A DNA stretch of 64,000 nucleotides from CAZSAK01 sp964605155 (lineage in GTDB: Bacteria; Pseudomonadota; Gammaproteobacteria; SZUA-140): NCBI GenBank assembly GCA_964605155.1, contig CAZSAK010000006.1, forward strand, positions 30,464 to 94,463, read 5' to 3'. A program made the translations under genes and the position numbers. Below, piece after piece: positions 1 through 8,460 of the stretch; position 1 is the stretch's first letter; each line of letters opens with the position of its first letter. Under the pieces are notes generated by a model. That model was not told the DNA's origin, searched no databases, and saw nothing but the letters and a program-made list of their open reading frames with translations.

Positions 1-1
1 T

Positions 2-874
2 GCCACCGCCCGGGTCGATGACCTGGTCGAAATCGCCGATCCATATGATGGATTTACAAGACACTTGCCCTCCTCTCCATTTTTGCCCGCGGTGCTTGCA
101 GCCTGTGGAGTATCCACGGTATCTCACGGTGTGAAATCCATTGGACCGAAGTACGGGCTTACCCATCATCAGGTGCTGAGCGCGGCTGGTATCGATATTG
201 ATTTATCACCCGGTGAGGCCGCAAAACGAATATCCGATCCTGAAACAGCCTGGGCCTATGTCGACCAGCGTCATTATTGTCCTGCGCTCTTTGACCTGCT
301 CGAACTGAGAAACCTGATCGTCAAACGTCCCTGTATCGCCACACTGGAGGTGATGTCGGGACCAGTCAGGGCCACCGGCCGTACACACCTGATTCATGGC
401 TACGTACACAGCGGATACAAGCGATTATACATTGAGCTGGCCAGGTACGCCGGATACCACAGTGCCTGTATAATCAAGGGCATCGAAGGCGGAATTGTTC
501 CGTTGCTGAACAAAAAGGTAAGCTGTATCGGATATACAAGCAACAAAAGTGCGAGCGAGTTTGAGCTCGACCCGACAGGCGCCGGGGTGATAACCGGTAA
601 CAGATCCGTACCCTTGCCGGCAAACGATCAAGGTGATCACGCGGAGAAAGCAACCACAACCGCTCCATCGGCAGTTCATGCCGCAAGGTTGGGCCTCGGG
701 GCCTTGCAAGGGGAATCGGGATTAACACGCGACAGCCTGATCTATACAGCGGCAGCATGCCTCGTTCACATGCAACGTTTCAATGACATGAGGTCAGCCG
801 CTCACCATGTCGGGGAGGTAATCGACAGTGGCAGGGCCCTGGCACACTTCCGGAATCTATCGGTCACGGTGTAA
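2..874 (+). CDS. TrpD2/YbiB-like glycosyl transferase family protein, 5' end outside the window
   Basis: The frame is open from the first complete codon at base 2, so the N-terminal part lies off the window. The visible 290 residues include the stretches DPYDGFTR and SHGVKSIGPKYG. These match the C-terminal half of the anthranilate phosphoribosyltransferase-like family (TrpD2, called YbiB in enterics), which has the TrpD fold but binds nucleic acid and lacks proven TrpD activity. A later TTG at 65 would cut into the conserved segment, so I read the gene as truncated by the window edge, not starting there. It converges with apbE, 16 bases away. Confidence is good for the family and low for the biochemical role. 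Confidence 0.8.
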   Translation, partial: ATARVDDLVEIADPYDGFTRHLPSSPFLPAVLAACGVSTVSHGVKSIGPKYGLTHHQVLSAAGIDIDLSPGEAAKRISDPETAWAYVDQRHYCPALFDLLELRNLIVKRPCIATLEVMSGPVRATGRTHLIHGYVHSGYKRLYIELARYAGYHSACIIKGIEGGIVPLLNKKVSCIGYTSNKSASEFELDPTGAGVITGNRSVPLPANDQGDHAEKATTTAPSAVHAARLGLGALQGESGLTRDSLIYTAAACLVHMQRFNDMRSAAHHVGEVIDSGRALAHFRNLSVTV

Positions 875-890
875 CAGGCATCCCTGCATT

Positions 891-1814
891 TTAGCGTTCA
901 CACCAGAAATCGACACCCTGTTCCTGCAGGAATGATTCGGCCTCCTCACCGTGCAGCATCGCCAGGGTAGACAATATGCCTGCATCCGTACATGTCCCTG
1001 CTACCACGGTCACAGACGCCGGGGCGTTTCTGACCGGCCAGCCGCTACGTGGATCGAGTATATGGCAGTAGCGAATGCCGTCTTTCAGTAGATAACGTCG
1101 CGCATCACCACTTGTTGCCACGCCGCCCCGGGTGAGCTCGAAATTATGAATATCCCCACCAGTATTTACATGCTGTCGTAACCCACGTCTCACGCAGTGT
1201 TCTATTCCGATTATCCAGCCGCGTCCGTCATTGCGTGGCCCCGTTACCCGGATATCACCCCCGAAGTTGACGAGCACACTGGCTGAGTGGTGTTGCATCA
1301 GGATGCCGGCGGCCTTATCAACGGCATATTCCTTGCCTATACCGCCGAGGTCGATCTCCATACCCGGCTGCAGGGTAATGACCGGGCGGTCCCACCCAAC
1401 CTTGTTCCATCCGATGTTTGATAACATTGCTGTGACCTGTTCCCGGTTTGGGATATTGTCGCTGCCATCAAAACGCCAAACCGATCGCAGTACTCCTGAT
1501 GTGATATCAAACATCCCGTCACTCAGGCGATAACACTGATCCGCATAATCCAGCAGGTTTGCCGTCTCCTCATCGACTTCGACCGGCTCACCCCCTGAGT
1601 GATTGATGCGGTGGATGATGTTGCCATCCAGGTAGCGGCTGAATTTTGCCTCGATACGCACCGCCTCATCATGCGCCAGCGACAATAGCTCGCCTGCCAT
1701 CATCTTTCCGCCTGCTTCAATATCCATCAATAATTCACAGGGACTTGCCATCGCCTGAAAACTGCCGATCCAGTAATCACCGGTATGCTGAAGAATTGGC
1801 TGCTGCTGATTCAT
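891..1814 (-). CDS. apbE: FAD:protein FMN transferase (ApbE family)
   Basis: ApbE transfers FMN from FAD to Thr/Ser of target proteins and needs Mg2+. Family hallmarks visible are KFSRY near residue 60, the DLGGIGKEYAVD block, ATSGDARRY and HILDPRSGWPV, followed by the TDAGILSTLAML helix that carries a metal-ligand Asp. Length (307 aa) is near normal. I chose the ATG at 1814; a TTG 12 bases upstream is possible, and neither has a clear ribosome site. No signal peptide or lipobox is visible, unlike many periplasmic ApbE proteins, so the enzyme may act in the cytoplasm. It is the last gene of a minus-strand cassette with a TlpA thioredoxin, a DUF4266 lipoprotein and a DUF3570 protein. Confidence 0.92.
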   Translation of the reverse strand: MNQQQPILQHTGDYWIGSFQAMASPCELLMDIEAGGKMMAGELLSLAHDEAVRIEAKFSRYLDGNIIHRINHSGGEPVEVDEETANLLDYADQCYRLSDGMFDITSGVLRSVWRFDGSDNIPNREQVTAMLSNIGWNKVGWDRPVITLQPGMEIDLGGIGKEYAVDKAAGILMQHHSASVLVNFGGDIRVTGPRNDGRGWIIGIEHCVRRGLRQHVNTGGDIHNFELTRGGVATSGDARRYLLKDGIRYCHILDPRSGWPVRNAPASVTVVAGTCTDAGILSTLAMLHGEEAESFLQEQGVDFWCER

Positions 1815-1854
1815 GACACAGCGCAAGGTCTGCGTACGTGGAGGATCCTGTCTG

Positions 1855-2334
1855 CTACTGCCTGAGTAATTCTAAGATCGCTGCCTCCAGACCATCCTTG
1901 TCCTTTTCATGAAAACCCATATGAGACAGACTGAGATCACCCGTACGATTGATCAGATAGGAACTCGGCATGCCTTTGACATCATAATCCAGTGCAATAT
2001 CACCGTTCGGATCATAGGCAATGATAAAATCTGCGGGGTATTTTTTCAGAAATTTTTCGACATCCGATCGATCCTTGTCCATGTTGACGGCTACGATTAC
2101 CAGCCCCTGATCCTTGTAGCGTGCCATCAATTCATTAAACCACGGGAATGATTTCCGGCATGGGGGACACCACGTCGCCCAGAAATCAAGATACACTACC
2201 TTGCCGCGCAACTCGCTTAATTGCAGCTTGCCGCTGTCGGTGGGCGCAGAAAAAGCGGGTGCGGGATCTGCGTATACTTGCAGCGGGAGTATCAGGAAGA
2301 CGCATATCAGCAGGCTGATCCAGGTCTGCCGCAT
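1855..2334 (-). CDS. TlpA-like thioredoxin-fold protein, exported
   Basis: Thiol-disulfide oxidoreductase of the TlpA/ResA type, expected in the periplasm. The ATG at 2334 gives a clean Sec signal or anchor (MRQTWISLLICVFLILPLQV, then YA) ahead of the mature domain; the longer frame back to 2421 overlaps the upstream gene and would bury the signal. The catalytic motif is WCPPCRKS in the context FWATWCPPC, and the cis-Pro loop reads KGMPSSYLI. In the ApbE/DUF4266/DUF3570 cassette it could keep cysteines of the lipoprotein or an electron carrier reduced, which is inference. Length (159 aa) is typical. Confidence 0.9.
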   Translation of the reverse strand: MRQTWISLLICVFLILPLQVYADPAPAFSAPTDSGKLQLSELRGKVVYLDFWATWCPPCRKSFPWFNELMARYKDQGLVIVAVNMDKDRSDVEKFLKKYPADFIIAYDPNGDIALDYDVKGMPSSYLINRTGDLSLSHMGFHEKDKDGLEAAILELLRQ

Positions 2335-2408
2335 CCACGGGCAGGACCAATACTGCCCACTTACCCTGTCCGGCAACACCGGGCTGGTATTTAAAGGAAA
2401 ATTGTCAG

Positions 2409-2690
2409 CTACTGCGTCCACTTTTGTAATACTTCAATAACCTTTCCTGCCTGCTCGGAACTGGAGATATTGAATTTGGATTTTTGCTGATATTCGCCGT
2501 TCCGTTTTTGATAGCGTCTTATAGAGAAGCGCTCAGGACCGTATTCGTTTTTATTCCGGTCCCAGTCCTGATATTTGAAAATAATCGTAGACCAGGCACC
2601 CTTGGTAAGTATTTCCTTGTCCAGTTCCTTGACCAGTTGTACGCCGTCTTCCGTGTAATTGATTGTGATATCGTCTACATTCGAAGCCAT
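2409..2690 (-). CDS. Small conserved hypothetical protein, possible PC4-like fold
   Basis: A 93-residue protein, acidic at the N-terminus, with KGAWSTIIFKYQDWDR followed by a basic stretch (RFSIRRYQKRNGEY) and a C-terminal helix. The order of beta-rich basic region then helix loosely recalls PC4/YdbC single-stranded-DNA-binding proteins, but I do not recognise it with certainty. The ATG at 2690 is supported by a strong ribosome site (GGAAGGA, 4 to 5 bases upstream). It lies upstream of the tlpA-like gene, 74 bases from that gene's chosen start, so the two may be co-transcribed. No signal peptide, so a cytoplasmic protein. Confidence 0.65.
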   Translation of the reverse strand: MASNVDDITINYTEDGVQLVKELDKEILTKGAWSTIIFKYQDWDRNKNEYGPERFSIRRYQKRNGEYQQKSKFNISSSEQAGKVIEVLQKWTQ

Positions 2691-2891
2691 ATCGTCCTTC
2701 CGTCGTTTATACTAATGAATCAGGTAACCCGGTTACCGTGACAATGTTCAAAGGTTGCATATCATCACACATTACGCCATCGATGGTAAAATGTTTCCAG
2801 GAAGCGATCATATCTAACTGATTTAAAATTAAAAATATTGATCAGCCGGCCGGATACCAGAGGCAGGTCACGGTGGTTGAAGTATACGGCA

Positions 2892-4121
2892 TCAAAACCA
2901 CAACGATATCGTACCCTGGAGAATAACAGCATTGAGGGAAAGAAACTCTCCTTCCCTATCCTCCTGTCGCAGGTATTCGGCACGCACACTGAAATCCACC
3001 TCATTATGCAGCTTGCCGCCAAGAGTCAATCCGGCCGTCGCGGAATCGAGGTTGCCCAATCGATAGTCGGCACTGATGTATTGTGGAACAGGTATCGACT
3101 GCAACAGGCTCGGATGATAAAGATCGGCGGCCGTTTGGGAATAAAGACGTATATGAGGTTGAAGGTAATAATTATCGTGCAGTTCAAACCGGTAGCGAAA
3201 ATCCAGTGTATGGGAAGTGACATCCCAGTCATCCCAATAGTAACGATAGGCAAATGTTGCGACATTTTCCCGGAACTGATGCATAGTCTTCAAATACAGG
3301 CTCTGCATCAACCTGTCATCCGGACGCAATTCGTTTATATAGCCAGCGACGCCCGGATTGCCTGCCGCGTCAACGCTGCCGTCGATGATACTGACGAGCT
3401 TGTACGGATCGGTCTGATACCCATGTGACGGCATCAGGGTATAGTTCAACTGTGTTATTGTCCTGCGGTTTATGACCTGGGTAATCCCGCCCAGCAACTT
3501 CAGGGTCGTCTTGTGCTCATTCGAGCCGCGTTCTGTCGAGGTTGTATCCCGCAAACCGACAGGTACGCCGCCAATCGGTTCTATGATATCAAAATCCAGG
3601 GCCATACCGGCGGTGATCGTCGTTAAATTCCGATTGATGTCATGTCTGGATATTGCACTCAAACCCATGGAGGTATAGTCCTTTTCCACCGATACACTGG
3701 CTCCGTAATTGAAGGTTGTCGAATCAGTGTGAGGCCTTTCCCACTCGGCATTGATGCCAGCGCGTATATCACTGAAGTCCGCGAGCGGTACCTTGCCTGC
3801 AGGTATGCCAAACGTCCCCCCGGATGGTGCGGTAAAGGTCTGTGCGTTGGATGAGGCCACCGCACCGTTGGGAGATGCGCCCGTCATGGTATCCGTAACG
3901 ATCCTGACGCTGAGAAATTGCTCATCACCAATCTCTGCTTTCGCAGATGCAACATTCTCATTGACGGTGATGCGTTCACGCTCGAGGTAAAACAGACTGC
4001 TTAGATCGGTATCCCACAGTTGTTCATCACCAACAGATCCGCCATGAGTGGCTGGAGACAAGAGTGTGCAGGTAGCTGCAGCCAGCGCCTTGTGAATCGA
4101 GCGCCGTCCTTTTAATTGCAC
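2892..4121 (-). CDS. DUF3570 outer-membrane beta-barrel-like protein
   Basis: This 409-residue protein matches the DUF3570 family. It has a short N-terminal export signal (to about residue 27, ATHGGS), the segment VRIVTDTMTGASPNG, and then many alternating amphipathic strands ending in an aromatic residue (ISLWF). That final aromatic is typical of barrels inserted by the BAM machinery. The start is GTG at 4121, chosen because GGAGG stands 5 bases upstream inside the end of the DUF4266 gene, which it overlaps by 10 bases. Overlap implies translational coupling. Function is unknown; DUF3570 genes are known to co-occur with DUF4266, TlpA and ApbE genes, as here. Confidence 0.88.
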   Translation of the reverse strand: MQLKGRRSIHKALAAATCTLLSPATHGGSVGDEQLWDTDLSSLFYLERERITVNENVASAKAEIGDEQFLSVRIVTDTMTGASPNGAVASSNAQTFTAPSGGTFGIPAGKVPLADFSDIRAGINAEWERPHTDSTTFNYGASVSVEKDYTSMGLSAISRHDINRNLTTITAGMALDFDIIEPIGGVPVGLRDTTSTERGSNEHKTTLKLLGGITQVINRRTITQLNYTLMPSHGYQTDPYKLVSIIDGSVDAAGNPGVAGYINELRPDDRLMQSLYLKTMHQFRENVATFAYRYYWDDWDVTSHTLDFRYRFELHDNYYLQPHIRLYSQTAADLYHPSLLQSIPVPQYISADYRLGNLDSATAGLTLGGKLHNEVDFSVRAEYLRQEDREGEFLSLNAVILQGTISLWF

Positions 4122-4348
4122 CCGCAGCCTCCGCTACCGATACCCGGTCCACCACGGGATGCCTCCCTGCTGAAGTAGACCTTCTGATCCATCAGGCTCT
4201 CCATCTTATGGGCATCAAGCTGCATCTTATCCTGAGCCAGCAAATCCCGGTCCCAGGGGTGGACATGCCCGATTGCACAACCGTTAAGCAATAAGGCTAT
4301 GAGAGCGCCTGTTAATTTATACATCGGGCTTACACGGAGTATTGGCAT
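4112..4348 (-). CDS. DUF4266 small lipoprotein with Gly/Cys C-terminal tail
   Basis: A 78-residue protein with a lipobox (LLLNGC) near residue 24, giving a mature lipoprotein of about 55 residues. The sequence WDRDLLAQDKMQ and a helix ending YFSREA identify DUF4266. It ends GIGSGGCGCN, a glycine-rich tail with two cysteines three residues from the end. Either ATG at 4348 or ATG at 4324 (MYKLTG) could start it; the second gives a more ordinary signal peptide. First gene of the DUF4266-DUF3570 pair and translationally coupled to it. The cysteine tail may bind metal or be a substrate of the neighbouring thioredoxin, which is inference. Confidence 0.85.
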   Translation of the reverse strand: MPILRVSPMYKLTGALIALLLNGCAIGHVHPWDRDLLAQDKMQLDAHKMESLMDQKVYFSREASRGGPGIGSGGCGCN

Positions 4349-4624
4349 GATCAGAATGAAATATCCTCTGTGCGTATTGAACAGCTTGTCATATCCAGAG
4401 TTTGATTACACTGATACAATAGTAGGTACATTAACGGCTGAATGCATCATCCCGGATTCCATTCAACGACCATCCTAACCAGACCACGGACAACATGGAT
4501 TAAACCACATATTAATCATGTGGTTAATCAGATTGATCGTTTCCATATCGAATGCGGTATCATAATCTAAGGTTTTGATGACTATTGCTCTTGTCAGGGT
4601 TGGCTCACGTAAGGAGGAACATTT

Positions 4625-5086
4625 GTGAGACTGTTTACACTGCCTTTCATAGTACTATTATGCGTGACCCTTATTTCCGGTTGCGCATCGGAACTGAAAG
4701 GGGAATCGTTTTCCCGCGAAGAAGCAAGAACGCCTGAAAAGGTTGAATTCGGTAGCGTGGAACATGTGCGCGATGTCATTATCGAAGGGACAAAAACACA
4801 GATCGGCGCCGGAGCTGGAACGATTATTGGTGTTATCGCGGGAAGCACTATCGGAGGCGGCAAAGGCAGTAAAATAGGTTCGGTTCTCGGTGGTGTGGCA
4901 GGTGGCATGGCCGGTGCCGCGGCAGAGGAAGGCATCACCAGGGTACAGGGGGTCGAGGTTACAGTGCAGCTGGAAAGCGGCAAAACCATCGCCGTTGTGC
5001 AACAAGCCGACGAGGATGAAACGTTTGCCGTCGGTGACCGGGTACGGGTATTGACAGTACATGGTAATACCCGTGTCACGCATTGA
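4625..5086 (+). CDS. Glycine-zipper 2TM lipoprotein (SlyB/Pcp-like)
   Basis: An outer-membrane-type lipoprotein of 153 residues. The signal ends in the lipobox LISGC at about residue 20. Residues 60 to 100 form a glycine zipper (GAGAGTIIGVIAGSTIGGG and GGVAGGMAG), the hallmark of SlyB/Pcp-type proteins, followed by a small C-terminal beta domain. The start is GTG at 4625, fixed by a perfect AAGGAGG at 4611-4617 with a 7-base spacer. Members of this group are often induced by envelope stress. It stands alone, transcribed away from the DUF4266 gene across a 276-base spacer in which I see no other gene. Confidence 0.85.
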   Translation: MRLFTLPFIVLLCVTLISGCASELKGESFSREEARTPEKVEFGSVEHVRDVIIEGTKTQIGAGAGTIIGVIAGSTIGGGKGSKIGSVLGGVAGGMAGAAAEEGITRVQGVEVTVQLESGKTIAVVQQADEDETFAVGDRVRVLTVHGNTRVTH

Positions 5087-5231
5087 TTCAGGTAATATTA
5101 TAGTACTATCTATGTCCCGCTCACATTTAGATCACGCAGTCATTATACCGCCGGCAGTGTATTTGACGTAAAGTCAGCTTGAGACTCGACCAGATACTTG
5201 TTACGATCAATCAAAAACCGGGAGCAATAAC

Positions 5232-5525
5232 ATGCCCATCGAGAAACGAAGATATCCCCGTGAAGATACCCTGCTGGAAACCATCTATTTCACCGAACAC
5301 CTGATCGACGATGAGCCTGGACGCATGCATTATCCCGGAACGATAGTAAATATAAGCTCCGGGGGTGTCGGAATGATCGCGAACTACCCTCACCGTCAGG
5401 ATGACCGCCTGTGGCTGGAGGGGATTGGCGAGGCTAAAAGCCCGATCCTGGGTACAGTCAGGTGGATAGACGACAATGAAAACAAATACAATATAGGCAT
5501 TCAATTCCTGAGTGAAACATTATAA
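5232..5525 (+). CDS. PilZ domain protein
   Basis: A 97-residue single-domain protein. It has the c-di-GMP-binding signature of PilZ: an N-terminal arginine cluster (KRRYPR), then NISSGGVGM about 40 residues later (the D/NxSxxG motif), and the closing strand YNIGIQF. The intact RxxxR and NxSxxG motifs suggest it binds the nucleotide. The ribosome site GGGAG precedes the ATG by 7 bases. Its target cannot be read from context: neighbours are a glycine-zipper lipoprotein and a propeller protein, and no flagellar or pilus genes occur in the window. Confidence 0.85.
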   Translation: MPIEKRRYPREDTLLETIYFTEHLIDDEPGRMHYPGTIVNISSGGVGMIANYPHRQDDRLWLEGIGEAKSPILGTVRWIDDNENKYNIGIQFLSETL

Positions 5526-5603
5526 GCCGGCCCGATAAATTCCGATTTGCAAAGCTGATATCGGAGACAATAACTTCCGGGTCTCTCGCAGAGGTCATTT
5601 AGC

Positions 5604-6890
5604 ATGAACAAGGTCCAACAACCAAATAACTGGTCATTTGTCTGTCATCTGGATTACGGTCTGACAGGTACCGTGGCGATGGTCTCGCACAAAGACGACC
5701 ATACTAGTACACATACACTCGAAACCGGGAAAGAAAGTGGAATGGATACCCATTACAAACCCGTGTTCCTCGGAGTTGGCCAGACCGGCATGGCGATTCT
5801 TCTCGATCCGGAAAGCAGGCAAATCCACCCGCAATCAAGCTTCCCTTCCGATTCATTTGCCGCTTACGCCTATCGCGATTCTGACAACGGACGTATTTGG
5901 TTTATGAACGACGGTGACAAGGAAACGGGTAACGATTCCCTCAATTGCGGAGACAAGGGCTCGTCTGTAACTGTGATTGATACGGCAAATGGCAACAACT
6001 CACCCAAGCTACTCAAGACAATATGTGTCGGTCGCGGCCACCATGTCACAACTTTCACGGCACCCTCTGACTCCACCCCACAAATACCCCGTAAGGCATT
6101 TGTCAGCAACCTGATGGACGGTACCATCTCCGTAGTAGGTAATGACATGGCTGATACAGAAAATTTTTTAAAGGTAATCGATACCATCAATTTGTGTGAA
6201 CCTGACAGGGAAGCAGATGGCAAGGCATCCATTCCGAACAACGCCTTTCCCCATGGAATGATGTTTTCCCGCGCCACCGGCAAACTCTATAACCTCAATA
6301 ATGGTTATCATACAATTGCAGTGATCGACCCGGTCACGCATGACATCGAGAACACCATCGGGTTGCCAGCCAGCAGCAATCTGTTGCTGTCTCCAGATGG
6401 CCGTTTTTTGGTCGGAAAAGGCGTTGACCGTAAATCTGACCAGGACCATGTCATCGGCAAGATATCGCTGGTTGATGCGCAATCCGGAACCATTCACGAG
6501 GTTATTGACCTGCCGGATATCTATCCAAGCACCTACCGTTTCAATACCGACGGAAGCAAACTCTACGTCACCACCGCAGCTACGGGTAAAGGCAGTCAAA
6601 AAGACAATGTTAAAACGGATTTACTACTGATATTCGACACCGCAAAATTGCCGGCCATCAAGCTGCTCAAAGAGATTCAGGTCGGTGTCGCCGATTGCGG
6701 CAGACGGCCGATCGCCTTTGCGGAGAACAAGGGGAAAACCGGAGTGGTCTTTGTTCCCAATCCTACCGATGGTACTGTCACCATAATAGACGGGAAGGAT
6801 GAACAGGAAATCGAAACAGTCAAGGTCGGGAAACCGTCGGTTACCGAATTCAGCTTTTCATTCTGGGATGGGGCGATTACTGGATGTTAG
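5604..6890 (+). CDS. YncE-like beta-propeller protein
   Basis: A 428-residue protein with repeated propeller blades of the YVTN/YncE type: KAFVSNLMDGTISVV, YHTIAVIDPVTHDI, GKISLVDAQSGTIHEVIDL, FVPNPTDGTVTIIDG. About seven blades fit the length. No signal peptide is visible at the chosen ATG, unusual because many YncE-like proteins are periplasmic. No CxxCH haem motif is present, although a CVGRGHH segment occurs near residue 140. The C-terminus (SFWDGAITGC) is short after the last blade. Probably a scaffold or binding protein; substrate unknown. It converges with the VIT1-like gene. Confidence 0.7.
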   Translation: MNKVQQPNNWSFVCHLDYGLTGTVAMVSHKDDHTSTHTLETGKESGMDTHYKPVFLGVGQTGMAILLDPESRQIHPQSSFPSDSFAAYAYRDSDNGRIWFMNDGDKETGNDSLNCGDKGSSVTVIDTANGNNSPKLLKTICVGRGHHVTTFTAPSDSTPQIPRKAFVSNLMDGTISVVGNDMADTENFLKVIDTINLCEPDREADGKASIPNNAFPHGMMFSRATGKLYNLNNGYHTIAVIDPVTHDIENTIGLPASSNLLLSPDGRFLVGKGVDRKSDQDHVIGKISLVDAQSGTIHEVIDLPDIYPSTYRFNTDGSKLYVTTAATGKGSQKDNVKTDLLLIFDTAKLPAIKLLKEIQVGVADCGRRPIAFAENKGKTGVVFVPNPTDGTVTIIDGKDEQEIETVKVGKPSVTEFSFSFWDGAITGC

Positions 6891-6942
6891 TAACAGCCGC
6901 CGTCTTTCCCCGTTGCAGATTTTTATCGCGTGTTCTGTAACG

Positions 6943-7701
6943 TTAGAGGATTCCATAGGACTGGCGTAGCCAGTACCCGACCAAATAGGCCAGCAGGGCC
7001 GCGCATCCGCCCGTCAGCAATGTCCCCATGCCAGACTTGACGGGTGATGCCTGAGTCACGTGACCTTTTACCATACCGATCATAAAAAACACCACGATGG
7101 TGACTATTACGCTCGTCGTGAATATCTGCTGCGGATTGATGTTGAGGATCAGGAATGGTAGAAGCGGAATCGCCCCGATCAACAGGAAGGCACACATCGT
7201 GGCCACTGCCGCTTTTAACGGTCGAGGCCCGTCCGTTTGTAATCCAAATTCTTCCTTGATCATGGTGTCGACCCACTGCTCGCGATCATGTGTAATGACG
7301 TCAACGACCGTGTCCAGGACATCACCCTGAAATCCCTTGGCAGCGTATATCTGCTTAATTTCCTCGCGCTCGCCTTCGGGAATAGCCTCTATATGGCGTA
7401 ACTCCCCGCGCCTTGCCTTCTCCACCAGTTCACGCTGACTTTTGGTATTGTGAAAATTGCTCACCGCCATACTGAATCCATCGGCTACCAGATTGGCAAA
7501 TCCGAGAATGACGGCGACATTGGCTGAAAAACCCGCACCTACCGTCCCTGCGATGACGGCAAAGGTGGTAACACAACCGTCGATGGCCCCCAGCACCGCG
7601 TCCCCCAGATAACTGTATTCGCGGCGATCCTGCAACCTTTTGCGAATGACCTCAGGCTGATGTTCTGCCTCCAACTTCGAGAATCGGTCTCCGCTTGACA
7701 T
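6943..7701 (-). CDS. VIT1/CCC1 family transporter (Fe2+/Mn2+ type)
   Basis: A 252-residue membrane protein. The N-terminal block DAVLGAIDGCVTTFAVIAG is the first transmembrane segment of the VIT1/CCC1 family. The region SFHxT-like through KARRGELRHIEAIPEGEREE is the cytoplasmic metal-binding insert with several Glu residues. Three more transmembrane segments follow (FLLIGAIPLLPFLIL; SVIVTIVVFFMIGMV; LLTGGCAALLAYLVGYW). Homologues move Fe2+ or Mn2+ out of the cytosol. It starts 4 bases after the stop of an uncharacterised gene, so the two are translated from one transcript. Confidence 0.88.
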   Translation of the reverse strand: MSSGDRFSKLEAEHQPEVIRKRLQDRREYSYLGDAVLGAIDGCVTTFAVIAGTVGAGFSANVAVILGFANLVADGFSMAVSNFHNTKSQRELVEKARRGELRHIEAIPEGEREEIKQIYAAKGFQGDVLDTVVDVITHDREQWVDTMIKEEFGLQTDGPRPLKAAVATMCAFLLIGAIPLLPFLILNINPQQIFTTSVIVTIVVFFMIGMVKGHVTQASPVKSGMGTLLTGGCAALLAYLVGYWLRQSYGIL

Positions 7702-7705
7702 GGCT

Positions 7706-8260
7706 TTATATATGTTTTGATACTTTATTTATCCACCGGATAACCTGATCGCTGATTTCTCCGGGGGAGCTATACTCAACCAGGGTTACCAGATTTGGAT
7801 ACACCACCTTCAATTGCAGGATGTTCGATAGATTGATCCCCTGATTACCGATACTGCAATTGTAAAATCCGATTATCGGTTTTCCCGCGTTGATAAACCG
7901 CATGGTATTTATACCGGAACCAAAACCCGCCTCGTCATAACAATAGATAGCCCCCTGGGCCTCTCGCTGAAACTGACAATCCCGGAGCAATACAAAATCA
8001 ACCACGGCCTCCTCCTCGTCTTTATGAGGGTCCTTGTTTGCGAGATATTCGGGCCAGTCCTTATCGTAATATTCGATTGGATCACATACCATTCTTGCCA
8101 AATGCGAAACATCCGTGTCCGGGTATTGTTGCCGGTAATAATGAAAGCGAGTGTCATACCCCACCCCGGATGATTCCAGTACAGATATCACCGTGGTCTT
8201 GAACAGCCAGGTCTGGCCGGTGGCATACATACCCTTGCCGCTTACATAACAGGGAAACAT
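7706..8260 (-). CDS. Uncharacterised protein upstream of the VIT1-like gene
   Basis: I do not recognise this 184-residue protein with confidence. It is soluble, acidic in the middle (KDPHKDEEEAVVDF), and carries AIYCYDEAGFGSGINTMRF followed by AGKPIIGFYN. This layout (acidic residue in a glycine loop, then GKPI-aliphatic-Gly) is reminiscent of nucleoside 2-deoxyribosyltransferase or TIR-like Rossmannoid folds, a weak resemblance. It ends 4 bases before the VIT1-like start, so a shared role in metal handling is possible but unproven. The ATG at 8260 gives the full frame; MYATGQTW 10 residues in is an alternative. Confidence 0.55.
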   Translation of the reverse strand: MFPCYVSGKGMYATGQTWLFKTTVISVLESSGVGYDTRFHYYRQQYPDTDVSHLARMVCDPIEYYDKDWPEYLANKDPHKDEEEAVVDFVLLRDCQFQREAQGAIYCYDEAGFGSGINTMRFINAGKPIIGFYNCSIGNQGINLSNILQLKVVYPNLVTLVEYSSPGEISDQVIRWINKVSKHI

Positions 8261-8425
8261 GCCTCATCCATCATTTTCTATAACCCCTCCACCATTCGGA
8301 ATACCTTAGGCGAATACGTCTGAAATTGTAATGCTCATATAGTCAGATACCCGTTATCCGCCCGATAGGGATAATTGATTTGATTATATATGTTATTGAT
8401 ATCTTTAATTTAATTATTATATTAG

Positions 8426-8454
8426 TTGACAATTATTTTCTTATTTACTAATAT
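8426..8454 (+). promoter_or_regulatory. Near-consensus sigma-70 promoter
   Basis: TTGACA at 8426-8431, exactly 17 bases, then TAATAT at 8449-8454. It lies in a strongly AT-rich island with no protein-coding frame close behind. A start near A8461 is predicted, just ahead of two hairpins and a T-tract. This is the best promoter match I saw in the window. Confidence 0.75.
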
Positions 8455-8460
8455 TTTTTC

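Noticed and set aside
65..874. TTG at 65 as the true start of the TrpD2-like gene
   Set aside because: The frame is open to the window edge and the residues before it (DPYDGFTR) belong to the family, so the gene starts outside.
2892..4121. NLDSATAG in the DUF3570 protein as an ApbE flavinylation site
   Set aside because: The order and spacing do not match the DxxS/TGAT-type target motif; it looks like an ordinary barrel strand and loop.
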